In this document: piece by piece, positions 10,361-19,040 of the stretch
How positions within the stretch are numbered: the first letter of the stretch is position 1
Layout of the letters: every line of letters starts with the position of its first letter
NCBI RefSeq assembly: GCF_013839525.1
Contig: NZ_JACDIS010000019.1
Location: 1 to 63,766, forward strand
DNA length: 63,766 nt
Direction of reading: 5' to 3'
From: Chthonobacter rhizosphaerae
Lineage (GTDB): Bacteria > Pseudomonadota > Alphaproteobacteria > Rhizobiales > Pleomorphomonadaceae
Made by a program: the position numbers and the translations under genes
The notes under the pieces: model-generated
Database searches by the model: none
What the model was told of the DNA's origin: nothing
What the model saw: the letters and a program-made list of their open reading frames with translations, nothing else

Positions 10361-11122
10361 TCAGGCCGCCGACAGCGCGATGGCGGTCTCCGCCTCGCGG
10401 ATCGCCTCCGGCGTGCCCACGTGCAGCCAGATCCCGTCCATCCGCATCCCGTGGAGCCGCCCGTCGGCGATGGCCCGGTCGAACACCCGGTTGAGGCTGA
10501 ACGGCTCGGCGGCGAGGCCCTCGAACAGGCGCGGATGCAGGATGGCGACGCCCGCGTAGACGAAGGGCGCCACGGTCCGCTCCCTGCGGCGGGTCAGTTG
10601 GCCCGTCCGGTCCATCTGGAAATCGCCGAAACCGTCGTAGCCGACGCTCGTGACGGTGGAGGCCAGCATCAGGAGGCCGTCCATCGCGTCGCCGTTCCAC
10701 CGTTCGGCCATCACCTCCAGGTTCGGGCGCGCGCCCTCGATCCAGATGCTGTCGGAGTTGAGGTGGAAGAAGGGCTCGTCGCCGAGGTGGTCGAGCGCCT
10801 TCACGACCCCGCCCCCCGTGTCGAGGAGCTTGCCGCGCTCGTCGGAGACCACCACGGCCGGCGCGGTGCGCTTCATCACGTGCACCTCGATGAGGTCGGC
10901 GAGATAGTGCACGTTGACCACCGCCCGGGCGACCCCGGCGGCGGCCAGCCGGTCGAGGGCGTGGTCGATCAGGGCGCGGCCGTTCACCTCCACCAGCGGC
11001 TTCGGCGTGGTGGCGGTGATCGGGCGCATCCGCTTGCCGCGGCCGGCGGCGAGCACCATGGCGGTCCTCGGCACGGCGGCGGCGGTCAGGGCGGCGGTGA
11101 GGCTTCTCGGCAGCTGGGTCAT
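10361..11122 (-). CDS. murU: N-acetylmuramate-1-phosphate uridylyltransferase (MurU-like nucleotidyltransferase)
   Basis: Sugar-1-phosphate nucleotidyltransferase of 253 residues. The nucleotide-binding loop is VLAAGRGKRMRPIT (about 23-36), followed by TPKPLVEVNGRALIDHAL and the metal-binding Asp in NSDSIW. With the AmgK domain encoded just upstream it should convert MurNAc-1-phosphate to UDP-MurNAc, the peptidoglycan recycling route that bypasses fosfomycin-sensitive MurA. I chose the ATG at 11122 because it already gives 20 residues before the nucleotide loop. The ATG at 11212, which overlaps the preceding gene by 26 bp, would add a Pro-rich tail. Neither has a clear ribosome-binding site. 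The specificity is inferred from the neighbour. Confidence 0.83.
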   Translation of the reverse strand: MTQLPRSLTAALTAAAVPRTAMVLAAGRGKRMRPITATTPKPLVEVNGRALIDHALDRLAAAGVARAVVNVHYLADLIEVHVMKRTAPAVVVSDERGKLLDTGGGVVKALDHLGDEPFFHLNSDSIWIEGARPNLEVMAERWNGDAMDGLLMLASTVTSVGYDGFGDFQMDRTGQLTRRRERTVAPFVYAGVAILHPRLFEGLAAEPFSLNRVFDRAIADGRLHGMRMDGIWLHVGTPEAIREAETAIALSAA

Positions 11123-11186
11123 GGAATGCGGTTCGTTCGGGACTGGGCGCGGCGGCGTGTCTGGCGCGGGCGGTCCGGCTGGCGGC

Positions 11187-12734
11187 TCACCCGAGGTTCG
11201 TTCCGCGTTCATACCAGAGCCGGACCGGTCGGAGAACCTCGTGGTTCAGCGCATCCCGCAGCGCGGCCCGCACCCGCGGCAGATGGTCGAGATAGATGGT
11301 CTTGCCGTCCCGCTTCGCGCTCCGGGCGAAGCCGCCGAGGATCTTGGCGTTGCGCTGGGCGGCCGAAAGCGCCAGGGCCTCGTCGAAGGCGGCCCGGTCG
11401 AAGGACGAGTCCCGCCGTCGGCGCGCCGCCGCGTAGGCGTCCAACATCGCGGCCCTCAGGTCCGCCGGCACGTCCACCCGGGCGTCGGTCACGAGCGCCG
11501 CCACGTCGTAGGCGGCCGGCCCGACCACCGTGTCCTGCACGTCCACGAGGCCGATCCGCTGCCGGCCGACGCCGCCCTCGTGCCACAGGAGGTTCGGCGA
11601 ATGATAGTCGCGCAAGGTCCAGGTGGTCTGCGCCCCGCCGAGGCGGGTCAGCGCCTCGGTCCAGGCGCCGAGGAAGTCGGCGCGCTCCCCGTCCCCCGCC
11701 ACGCGGTCGTGGGCGAACGGCAGGTACCAGTCGAGGAAGAGCGACACTTCCGTCAGAAGCGCGCGGAGGTCGTAGGCCGGCACCCGGTGCACGGACCCGT
11801 CCGGCAGCGGCACCCTGTCCGGCCAGGTCTCGCCGGCGATGTCGGCGAGGATTTCCGCCGCCGCCACGTAGCGCTCCGGGATCGGCCGGCCCTCGGCCAC
11901 CATCGGCCCGCTGCCGAGGTCGTCGAGCACCAGGAGGCCCCGGTCCATGTCGCCCGCCAGCACGCCGGCCGCCCGGAAGCCCTTCTCGCGCAGCGTCCCG
12001 GTGATCGCCACCACGGCGCTCGCCCGGGTCTGGATGTGGGCGAGCTCGGCATAGGTCAGCCCGTCCCGGATCACCGGCCCCTTCGGCGGCTCCGGCCAGG
12101 TCATCACCACGGCCGAGCGCGATCCGGAGCGCGCGCGCTCGTAGGACCGGTTGGAGGCGTCGCCCTGCAGGTGCCGGCGGCGCGCGCCCGGCAGGCCGGC
12201 CGCGTCGAGGAGCCGGCGCACGGCCCGGCTCCGCGACAGCCGCTCGGCCCAGGCGCCCGCCGCTCCGGCGATCGTCACCGTGCGGCCGGTCGCCCCCTCG
12301 CCCGGCCGGATCGCCACCACCAGCGTGTCCGCCGGCAGGGCGCCAGGCGCGCGCTCCGGCCACTCCACCAGGCTGACGGCGGTGCGGAGCGCGTCGTCGA
12401 AGCCGATCTCGGCAAGCTCCGCCTCGTCGCCCAACCGGTAGAGGTCGAAGTGCGCCACCGGCAGGCGGGTCGTCTCGTAGGTCTGCACCAGGGTGAAGGT
12501 CGGGCTCGGCACCTCCAGGGCGTCGTCGCCCGAGAGCGCGCGCAGCACGAAGCGCGCGAAGGCGCTCTTGCCCATGCCGAGATCGCCGGACAGCGCCACC
12601 ACGTCGCCGACGGCGAGGACGGCGGCAAGATCCTCCGCGAGGTCGCGGGTGCCGGCCTCGTCGGCCACCGTCACGGTCTCGCTGAAAACGGCCTCGCCCG
12701 GCGCGGGCGCGCTGGCCCCGGTCCTCTCCGTCAT
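11187..12734 (-). CDS. tsaE: Fused TsaE tRNA-t6A ATPase / AmgK-type sugar kinase
   Basis: Two-domain protein of 515 residues. Residues ~18-160 are TsaE, the ATPase that drives the TsaBD enzyme making N6-threonylcarbamoyladenosine-37 in tRNA: Walker A SGDLGMGKS (Lys56), then SPTFTLVQTY, HFDLYRL and VEWPER. Residues ~175-515 are an aminoglycoside-phosphotransferase-like kinase of the AmgK family (anomeric MurNAc/GlcNAc kinase): brace LRDYHSPNL (~374-382) and metal-binding LVDVQD (~396-401). This fusion is known in Hyphomicrobiales; the two activities are unrelated. It lies between divL and murU on the same strand. Confidence 0.9.
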   Translation of the reverse strand: MTERTGASAPAPGEAVFSETVTVADEAGTRDLAEDLAAVLAVGDVVALSGDLGMGKSAFARFVLRALSGDDALEVPSPTFTLVQTYETTRLPVAHFDLYRLGDEAELAEIGFDDALRTAVSLVEWPERAPGALPADTLVVAIRPGEGATGRTVTIAGAAGAWAERLSRSRAVRRLLDAAGLPGARRRHLQGDASNRSYERARSGSRSAVVMTWPEPPKGPVIRDGLTYAELAHIQTRASAVVAITGTLREKGFRAAGVLAGDMDRGLLVLDDLGSGPMVAEGRPIPERYVAAAEILADIAGETWPDRVPLPDGSVHRVPAYDLRALLTEVSLFLDWYLPFAHDRVAGDGERADFLGAWTEALTRLGGAQTTWTLRDYHSPNLLWHEGGVGRQRIGLVDVQDTVVGPAAYDVAALVTDARVDVPADLRAAMLDAYAAARRRRDSSFDRAAFDEALALSAAQRNAKILGGFARSAKRDGKTIYLDHLPRVRAALRDALNHEVLRPVRLWYERGTNLG

Positions 12735-12746
12735 CGACGGCCCTTC

Positions 12747-15311
12747 CTATTCGGCGGGCATGGACGGCGCGGCGAGCTCCTCGACGCCGGACGTCCGGGT
12801 GACCCCCGGCGTGTCCGGCAGCCGGCAGGTCACGGTGGTCCCCTGCCCCTCGTTGGAGACGATCTCCACGGTGCCGCCGTGGAGCTCCACGAAGCTCTTC
12901 ACGATCGAGAGGCCGAGGCCGGCGCCGCGCCGCCGGGCGCCCACCGGCCGGCTCTCGAAGCGTGCGAACACCGCATCCAGATAGTCCTCCGGAATGCCCC
13001 GTCCATGGTCGCGCACCGTGAACAGGATGGAGCGGCCTTCGCGCCGGCACACCACCTCCACCACGCCGCCGTCGTCGGAAAAGGCGACCGCGTTGGAGAG
13101 GAGGTTGTAGAGGATCTGCCGGATCCGCTTCTCGTCCGCCACGAAGTGGCCGATGGAGGCCGGAACGTCGAGCTTCAGGTTGATGCGCGCCTCGGTCAGC
13201 CGGTCGCGCAGGCCCGCGGCCGCCGCGTCCACGGTGGCGGCGATGTCCACGTCCGCGAGGTCGAGCTCCATCACGCCCGCGTCCACCGTGGCGAGGTCCA
13301 GGATGTCGTTGATGATGGCCAGAAGCGCCGACGACGATCCCAGGATGTAGCCGGTGTACTCGCGCTGCTTCGGGTTCAGCGGGCCGGCGTTCTCGTCGCC
13401 GAGCAGCTGGGCGAAGCCGATGATGTTGGTCAGCGGCGAGCGCAGCTCGTAGGAGACGTGCTGGATGAAGGTGTTCTTCAGCTGGTCCGCCGCCTCCAGC
13501 GCCTCGTTCTTGTCGACGAGCGCCCGCTCCACGTTCACCGTGTCGGTCACGTTCACGAAGGTCACCAGCGTCGCCCCGTCGGGCAGCGGCACGGTGGTGA
13601 AGTCGATCACGCCGCCGTCGCGCCGCTCCAGCCGGCCGGAGAGCCGGGTGCGGGTGTCGGCGAGGCCGGCGATCGCCATGCGGATCCGTTCCCACACCTC
13701 GTCGTCGTCGTGGAGGATCCGGCACCGGCCGACCACGTCGTTCACGTGCGGGCGGCCGGTCAGGGCGGCGTCGTCCAGCCGCCAGAGGCCCGCGAAGGCC
13801 GGGTTCCAGAGGCGCAGCCGCCCGTCGGAGCCGAACACCGCGACGCCCTCGGACAGGTGGTCCAGGGTCTCGCCCTGGACGCGGATGAGGGCGTTGTAGC
13901 GGCTCTCCAGCTCCAGGCGCTCGGTGACGTTCTCGTAGACGTAGGTGACGCCCCCCTGCGGGTGCGGGTTGGCGACCACGCGCAGGGTCTGGCCGCCCGG
14001 CAGGTGCCACCAGGTCTCGCGCGGCTCCATGGCTTGGTAGGACGCCAGCATGTCGCGCCGCCAGGAGCGGTAGTCGGCCTGCTCGGGCAGTTTGCGCAGC
14101 GCCCGGAGCTGGTCGAGGATGGCGCCGTCCTCCGGCTTCGATTCCAGGAACTTGGTGTCGAGCCCGAACAGCGACCGGTAGGCGGCGTTGTAGAACTGCA
14201 GGCGCCGGTCGGCGCCGAAGATCGCGACGGCGGTCGCCAGCTGGTCGAGCGTGCTGGCGTTGCTGTCGTGGGTGCGCTTCAGCTCCACCTGCGCCCGCTC
14301 CAGGTCGCTCACGTCGGTGGCGATGCCGGCGCTCCCTTCCGGGCTCACCGCGTCCACCACGTCGAACACCCGGCGCGTGCCGGCGGTCACCACCGACAGG
14401 CGCTGGCGGAACACGTCCGTGTCGGCCCGGCTCGCCGCCACCGCCTGCCGGCCGGCGGTGTCCAGAAGCTCGTGGCCGGCGTCCACGGCGACGGTCGTGT
14501 TCGCCACCTCCACGGCCCGGGCATAGGCCTTGTTCACCCAGGTGATGCGGCCGTCCCGGTCCCGGGTCCACACCGGCATCGGCAGCGCCTCCAGCAGGCT
14601 GTGGAGCGTGTCCACCTCCCGGCGCTGGCGCTCGTGGCGCTCGGCGAGCTCCACGTACTGCAGCCGCTCGCGGGTGAGGTTGCGGAAGCGCGCGAAGGCG
14701 CGCGATCCGGCCACCCGGCCGGTCGCCTCCAGGTGCGTGCCGGAGGCGGTGCGCAGGATGTCGGAGAAGGGCTCGCCGCGGTTGCGCAGGGCGTCCAGGC
14801 GCTCGGCGAGCCGCTGGGACGACGGCGCGTCCAGCCACTGGCCGAACGCCAGGAAAGCCATCTTGCCCTTGGGGGCGCCGGCGCCCTCCGGCAGGGACCC
14901 CATCACGATCGGCGCCTCGGAGCCCGTCGGGAAGATCACCACGCGCTGGTCGTCCGCGTTCAGCACCGCTTCGGCCCGGTCGGCCGCCAGCTTCAGGTCG
15001 GCGGTCTGCACGATGAGGTCGGCCCGGTCCTTCTCGGCCCGCCCCCGCGCGCGGATGAGCGCGCCGGCGGAGACCACCGCGAAGCAGATGGCGCCCACGA
15101 GGGCGGAGAACCAGGCCACCTGGATGGTGTCGAACTGCACGCCGTCGTTCTGGAACCGCACCGCCTGGGCGAACGCCGGGGTCGCCAGGACGGTCGCGCC
15201 GAGGAGGGACGGAGCGACCGGACGGGATGCCGCGGCGAAGGACCCGATCAGCCATCGAGGGCGACGCGCGGCCGAGCGAATCCGTCGCCGTTTCCGGCCG
15301 AAATCCGGCAT
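12747..15311 (-). CDS. divL: DivL-type atypical sensor kinase with Tyr in the H-box
   Basis: Membrane-bound kinase-like protein of 854 residues. An N-terminal hydrophobic segment and a second one (VAWFSALVGAICFAVVSAGA) precede several PAS domains, a DHp helix and a complete ATP-binding domain (N-box LYNLLSNAV, G1 DHGRGIP, G2 GAGLGLSIVK). In the H-box the phospho-acceptor is Tyr621 (HVSYELRSPLT) where histidine kinases have His. That is the hallmark of Caulobacter DivL, which senses DivK and controls the CckA-ChpT-CtrA phosphorelay at the pole. The start at 15311 has a strong ribosome-binding site (GGAGAAGGA). It is probably a cell-cycle regulator; the DivL identity rests on the Tyr and the PAS-HK layout. 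Confidence 0.85.
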   Translation of the reverse strand: MPDFGRKRRRIRSAARRPRWLIGSFAAASRPVAPSLLGATVLATPAFAQAVRFQNDGVQFDTIQVAWFSALVGAICFAVVSAGALIRARGRAEKDRADLIVQTADLKLAADRAEAVLNADDQRVVIFPTGSEAPIVMGSLPEGAGAPKGKMAFLAFGQWLDAPSSQRLAERLDALRNRGEPFSDILRTASGTHLEATGRVAGSRAFARFRNLTRERLQYVELAERHERQRREVDTLHSLLEALPMPVWTRDRDGRITWVNKAYARAVEVANTTVAVDAGHELLDTAGRQAVAASRADTDVFRQRLSVVTAGTRRVFDVVDAVSPEGSAGIATDVSDLERAQVELKRTHDSNASTLDQLATAVAIFGADRRLQFYNAAYRSLFGLDTKFLESKPEDGAILDQLRALRKLPEQADYRSWRRDMLASYQAMEPRETWWHLPGGQTLRVVANPHPQGGVTYVYENVTERLELESRYNALIRVQGETLDHLSEGVAVFGSDGRLRLWNPAFAGLWRLDDAALTGRPHVNDVVGRCRILHDDDEVWERIRMAIAGLADTRTRLSGRLERRDGGVIDFTTVPLPDGATLVTFVNVTDTVNVERALVDKNEALEAADQLKNTFIQHVSYELRSPLTNIIGFAQLLGDENAGPLNPKQREYTGYILGSSSALLAIINDILDLATVDAGVMELDLADVDIAATVDAAAAGLRDRLTEARINLKLDVPASIGHFVADEKRIRQILYNLLSNAVAFSDDGGVVEVVCRREGRSILFTVRDHGRGIPEDYLDAVFARFESRPVGARRRGAGLGLSIVKSFVELHGGTVEIVSNEGQGTTVTCRLPDTPGVTRTSGVEELAAPSMPAE

Positions 15312-15479
15312 GTCCTGTCCTTCTCCGCCGCGCTGAACGAGGTTCGCCCCTACGCCGTCCCGTCGTCCGGTGGCCTTCGGAGACGAGACGATTCGGTCCA
15401 AAAATACCGAACTTCAGCGAGCACAAGAAGACGCGGCGGCGGTTATCGTTCCAGTGTGGCACGTCTGCCGAACTGGCCG

Positions 15480-15494
15480 TTAAGGTTCGCTTTA
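15480..15494. promoter_or_regulatory. Possible CtrA box upstream of divL
   Basis: TTAA-N7-TTTA, one mismatch from the alphaproteobacterial CtrA consensus TTAA-N7-TTAA, about 170 bp upstream of the divL start. A GANTC site (GAGTC) for CcrM methylation lies at about 15502-15506. Short motifs like these occur by chance, though less often in GC-rich DNA. Confidence 0.3.
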
Positions 15495-15523
15495 TGTTCC
15501 TTGAGTCCTGTCAAGAATACGCC

Positions 15524-15542
15524 CCGGAGGAGACCTCCGGAG
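15524..15542. other. GC-rich hairpin after ahcY
   Basis: A perfect stem-loop (CCGGAGG, AGA loop, CCTCCGG) about 30 bp past the ahcY stop. No T-run follows on either strand, so it is at most an RNA-stabilising or weak terminating structure between ahcY and divL. Confidence 0.4.
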
Positions 15543-15573
15543 CGCGTTAATCAGTCGGAATTACAAGATGTCA

Positions 15574-16974
15574 TCAATACCGATAGTGGGCTGATTTGAA
15601 GGGCCCCTGCGGTTGCACGCCGATGTAGGCGGCCTGGTCGGACGACAGCTGGGTCAGCTTGGCGCCGAGCTTGGCGAGGTGCAGCGCCGCCACCTTCTCG
15701 TCGAGGTGCTTGGGCAGCACGTAGACCTTGCGCTCGTACTGGTCGTTGCGCGTCCAGAGCTCGATCTGCGCCAGCGTCTGGTTGGAGAAGGACGCCGACA
15801 TGACGAAGCTCGGATGGCCGGTGGCGTTGCCGAGGTTCACGAGCCGCCCCTCGGAGAGGAGGATCATCCGCTTGCCGTCCGGGAACTCGACCAGATCCAC
15901 CTGCGGCTTCACGTTCCGCCACTTGTAGTTCCTGAGCGCCGCGACCTGGATCTCGTTGTCGAAGTGGCCGATGTTGCAGACGATCGCCATGTCCTTGAAC
16001 TTGCGCATGTGCTCGATCGTCACGACGTCCTTGTTGCCGGTCGCCGTCACGACGATGTCGGCGCGCGGCGCGGCGTCCTCCAGCGTCACCACCTCGAAGC
16101 CGTCCATGGCGGCCTGGAGGGCGCAGATCGGGTCGATCTCGGTGACGAGCACGCGGGCGCCGGAGCCGGCGAGCGACTGGGCCGAGCCCTTGCCGACGTC
16201 GCCGTAGCCGCACACCACGGCCACCTTGCCGGCCATCATCACGTCCGTGCCGCGCCGGATGGCGTCCACCAGCGATTCGCGGCAGCCGTACTTGTTGTCG
16301 AACTTCGACTTGGTGACGCTGTCGTTGACGTTGATGGCCGGGAAGGGCAGCTCGCCCCGCTCCTGCATCTGGTAGAGGCGCATCACGCCCGTCGTCGTCT
16401 CCTCGGAAACGCCGCGGATGCTCGCCTTCGCCCGCGAGTAGAAGGTCGGGTCCTTGGCGAGACGGGTGCGGATCGCCTCGAACAGGCACTCCTCCTCCTC
16501 GTTGCCCGGGTTGGCGATCACCGAGGGGTCCTTCTCGGCCTTGGACCCGAGGATGACGAGGAGCGTCGCGTCGCCGCCGTCGTCCAGGATCATGTTGGCG
16601 GTCTCGCCATTGCCCCAGTCGAGGATGCGGTCCGTGAAGGTCCAGTATTCCTTCAGGGTCTCGCCCTTGAAGGCGAACACCGGAATGCCGCTCGCCGCGA
16701 TGGCGGCCGCCGCGTGGTCCTGGGTGGAGAAGATGTTGCACGAGGCCCAGCGGATGTCCGCGCCGAGGGCGGCGAGGGTCTCGATCAGCACGGCGGTCTG
16801 GATGGTCATGTGCAGCGAGCCGGCGATGCGCGCGCCCTTCAGCGGCTGGGCGCTCGCATATTCCTCGCGCACGGCCATCAGGCCCGGCATCTCGGTCTCA
16901 GCGATCTCGATCTCGGTCCGGCCCCAGTCGGCGAGCCCGATGTCCTTGACGAGATAATCGGTGGCGGCGGCCAT
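15574..16974 (-). CDS. ahcY: Adenosylhomocysteinase
   Basis: S-adenosylhomocysteine hydrolase, 466 residues, NAD-dependent, splits SAH into adenosine and homocysteine and so removes the product inhibitor of methyltransferases. Seen are the NAD-binding Rossmann motif [18 protein letters not shown], the catalytic region [13 protein letters not shown] (with the Lys and Asp), [16 protein letters not shown] near the N-terminus, and the C-terminal KSAHYRY NAD-clamping tail. The length fits the bacterial form with the ~40-residue insertion. It has a palindromic operator about 90 bp upstream and is followed by divL. Confidence 0.97.
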   Translation of the reverse strand: MAAATDYLVKDIGLADWGRTEIEIAETEMPGLMAVREEYASAQPLKGARIAGSLHMTIQTAVLIETLAALGADIRWASCNIFSTQDHAAAAIAASGIPVFAFKGETLKEYWTFTDRILDWGNGETANMILDDGGDATLLVILGSKAEKDPSVIANPGNEEEECLFEAIRTRLAKDPTFYSRAKASIRGVSEETTTGVMRLYQMQERGELPFPAINVNDSVTKSKFDNKYGCRESLVDAIRRGTDVMMAGKVAVVCGYGDVGKGSAQSLAGSGARVLVTEIDPICALQAAMDGFEVVTLEDAAPRADIVVTATGNKDVVTIEHMRKFKDMAIVCNIGHFDNEIQVAALRNYKWRNVKPQVDLVEFPDGKRMILLSEGRLVNLGNATGHPSFVMSASFSNQTLAQIELWTRNDQYERKVYVLPKHLDEKVAALHLAKLGAKLTQLSSDQAAYIGVQPQGPFKSAHYRY

Positions 16975-17062
16975 GGGTGTCTCCTCGGTGGAAGCGGCGC
17001 GCGCACCTGCACGGCGCCCATCATGGCCGCCCTTATAGGCGAGCCCGCGCGGAAAGGCAATC

Positions 17063-17088
17063 AGGATATAAACATCCCTTTATATCCT
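17063..17088. promoter_or_regulatory. Palindromic operator upstream of ahcY (SahR-like)
   Basis: Perfect inverted repeat AGGATATAAA-N6-TTTATATCCT, 89-114 bp upstream of the ahcY start, in otherwise GC-rich DNA. The core ATATAAA-N6-TTTATAT resembles, from memory, sites attributed to SahR, an ArsR-family SAH-responsive repressor of methionine-cycle genes in Proteobacteria. No sahR gene is in the window. The palindrome itself is certain; the regulator is inferred. Confidence 0.6.
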
Positions 17089-17165
17089 CCCTGCACCGCA
17101 GGAAATGCCGCTCGAAACCAGTGCGGCGACGCCCTCGCCGACAAGGCCACTGGCACACCCCACTC

Positions 17166-17742
17166 AACCGTCATCCCGGCGAACGCCGGGATCCAGCCGA
17201 CGCCGCCGCAATCCCCACCCGCGCGGATGATCCGCCGTCGATTGGACCCCGGCCTTAGCCGGGGTGACGCCTAACGACAGGACGCCCCGTCCTCCCCGAC
17301 GCCACCGGCGCTCCCATCTCAACCGTCATCCCGGCGAACGCCGGGATCCAGCCGACACCACCGCGTTCTCCGCCGGCGCGGATGATCCACCGTCGATTGG
17401 ACCCCGGCCTTCGCCGGGGTGACGCCTAACGACAGGACGCCCCGTCCTCCCCGACGCCACCGGCGCTTTCATCTCAACCGTCATCCCGGCGAACGCCGGG
17501 ATCCAGCCGACGCCGCCGCAATCCCCACCGGCGCGGATGATCCGCCGTCGATTGGACCCCGGCCTTCGCCGGGGTGACGCCTAACGACAGGACGCCCCGT
17601 CCTCCCCGACGCCACCGGCGCTCCCATCTCAACCGTCATCCCGGCGAACGCCAGGATCCAGCCGACGTCGCCGCAATCCCCACCGGCGCGGATGATCCAC
17701 CGTCAGTCGGGCCCCGACCTTCGCCGGGGTGACGCCTAGGCG
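17166..17742. repeat. Array of four 155-bp tandem repeats carrying palindromes
   Basis: Units begin at 17166, 17321, 17476 and 17631, spaced exactly 155 bp; the last is truncated. Each unit holds two strong inverted repeats, CCCGGCG-AA-CGCCGGG and CCCCGGC-CTTC-GCCGGGG, plus a smaller GGAC-GCCCC-GTCC. Units differ at few positions; the fourth has a base change that breaks the first palindrome. The palindromes look like the TCATCCCGGCGAACGCCGGG-type intergenic elements scattered in many alphaproteobacteria, here amplified in tandem. The remaining bases from 17089 look like a degenerate half-unit. There is no gene in this stretch. Confidence 0.93.
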
Positions 17743-17775
17743 GCCCATCCTCCCTGCCGCCCCCCCTTCGCCCCC

Positions 17776-17982
17776 TCACCAGTCCGACAACTTGACGTCC
17801 GGCGTGTAGTCCACCCCGTCCACCTCCTTCTCCACCGGCTGGCCGCAGATGACTCGGCCCTGCACGGGGTCGAAGGTCAGCGAGGCCGGGCCGGCGAGGC
17901 GCCAGCCCTTGTTGAGCGCGGCGGTGACCCGGTGGCAGAAGGCGCTGTCGTCAGGTCCGGTGATGAAGCGGTAGAGTTTCAT
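17776..17982 (-). CDS. DUF1737 domain protein
   Basis: Small protein of 68 residues, matching the compact DUF1737 pattern (MKLYRFITGPDDSAFCHRVTAALNKGW, then LAGPASLTFD). The domain's role is unknown; members are small cytosolic proteins. The start at 17982 gives the family's usual N-terminus; the frame is open for 18 further codons with poor composition. It stands alone between the repeat array and the CitE-like gene. Confidence 0.8.
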   Translation of the reverse strand: MKLYRFITGPDDSAFCHRVTAALNKGWRLAGPASLTFDPVQGRVICGQPVEKEVDGVDYTPDVKLSDW

Positions 17983-18140
17983 GGGAAGAAGGGTCCGGTC
18001 GGAAGCGGGAAGAGTGCGGCGCGTCGCGAAGCGCACGCGCGGTCCGTCTCCCTAGCGGGTCGGGGGCGCGCTTGGAAGGCCTGTCGCCTGCGACGACCGC
18101 CCACCCCCGGCCTCCCGGCGCCCTCGGGCCGAACCGCCCG

Positions 18141-19040
18141 TCAGCTCGCCGTCGCGGTCAGCTCCCGCATGGCGATCGCCTCCATCAGCACCAGCGTGCG
18201 GGCGGCCATGTCGGCGTGCAGCCGCTCCACCATGCGGCCGTCCACCCTCACTGCGCCCTTGTCGGCGTTCTCCGGCTCGGCGAACACCTCCACCACCTTC
18301 TGGGCCCAGGCGACCTCCGTGGCGCTCGGCGTGAAGGTGCGGTTGGCGGTCTCGATCTGCATCGGGTGGATCAGGGTCTTGCCGTCGAAGCCCATGTCGC
18401 GCGCCGCCACGCACTCCTCCAGGAAGCCGCGGGCGTCGTCGAGGTCGTTATAGACGCCGTCCACGATGGCGATGCCATAGGCCCGCGCGGCCGCAAGCGC
18501 CTGCATCAGCCAGGGCACCATGGGGGCGCGGCCCGACACGATGCGGGCGCCGGTCTCCTTGGCGAGGTCGTTCGTCCCCATCACGAAGCCGGCGAGCCGG
18601 CTCCCCGGCTCGCGGGCGTAGGCGGCGATCTCGCGGATGTTCAGGATGGCGAGCGGCGTCTCGATCATGGCCCAGAGCGCGACGGTCCCGGCCGGGTCGG
18701 CGGCGTCCATCACGCCGGCGGCGGCGGCCAGATCCTCAGCCGAGCTCACCTTCGGGATCAGCACTCCGTCCGGCAGGGCCGCCGCGGCCGCGTCCAGGTC
18801 GGCCGGGCCCCAGGGCGTGTCGCGGCCGTTCACCCGGATGAACACCTCCCGGGCGCCGTAGCCGCCGGCCGTCACCGCCTCCGCCACCCGGGCGCGCGCC
18901 TCCTCCTTGGCGTCGGGCGCCACCGCGTCCTCCAGGTCCAGGATCAGGCTGTCGGCCGGCAGGGCGCGCGCCTTCTCCAGGGCGCGGCTGTTGGAACCCG
19001 GCATGTAGAGCACGCTCCGGCGCGGACGGACCACGGCCAT
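18141..19040 (-). CDS. CoA ester lyase (HpcH/HpaI aldolase, CitE family)
   Basis: Protein of 299 residues in the CitE/malyl-CoA lyase family of TIM-barrel enzymes that cleave or form 3-hydroxyacyl-CoA esters. Seen are RRSVLYMPGSN at the N-terminus, metal-binding LDLEDAV, the strand AMIETPLAILN with the second metal-ligand Glu, and KTLIHPMQIE near the C-terminus. A strong ribosome-binding site (GAGGAGGT) fixes the start at 19040. The substrate could be malyl-CoA, methylmalyl-CoA, citramalyl-CoA or similar; no ethylmalonyl-CoA or 3-hydroxypropionate genes lie nearby to decide. Confidence 0.88.
   Translation of the reverse strand: MAVVRPRRSVLYMPGSNSRALEKARALPADSLILDLEDAVAPDAKEEARARVAEAVTAGGYGAREVFIRVNGRDTPWGPADLDAAAAALPDGVLIPKVSSAEDLAAAAGVMDAADPAGTVALWAMIETPLAILNIREIAAYAREPGSRLAGFVMGTNDLAKETGARIVSGRAPMVPWLMQALAAARAYGIAIVDGVYNDLDDARGFLEECVAARDMGFDGKTLIHPMQIETANRTFTPSATEVAWAQKVVEVFAEPENADKGAVRVDGRMVERLHADMAARTLVLMEAIAMRELTATAS

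Noticed and set aside
15450-15475. Sigma-54 promoter before divL
   Set aside because: TGGCAC is present, but the expected TTGC at the -12 position is not, and it points in the wrong direction relative to divL.
15509-15514. Housekeeping promoter for divL from TTGACA at 15509-15514
   Set aside because: A perfect -35 on the minus strand, but no acceptable -10 at 15-19 bp; left out as a called promoter.
16975-17090. SAH or SAM riboswitch upstream of ahcY
   Set aside because: The leader is short and shows no recognisable conserved SAH or SAM-II core; the palindrome is better explained as a protein operator. A covariance search with the Rfam models would decide.
17166-17742. CRISPR array
   Set aside because: The unit is 155 bp with almost no variable spacer, each repeat has two internal palindromes, and no cas gene is near.
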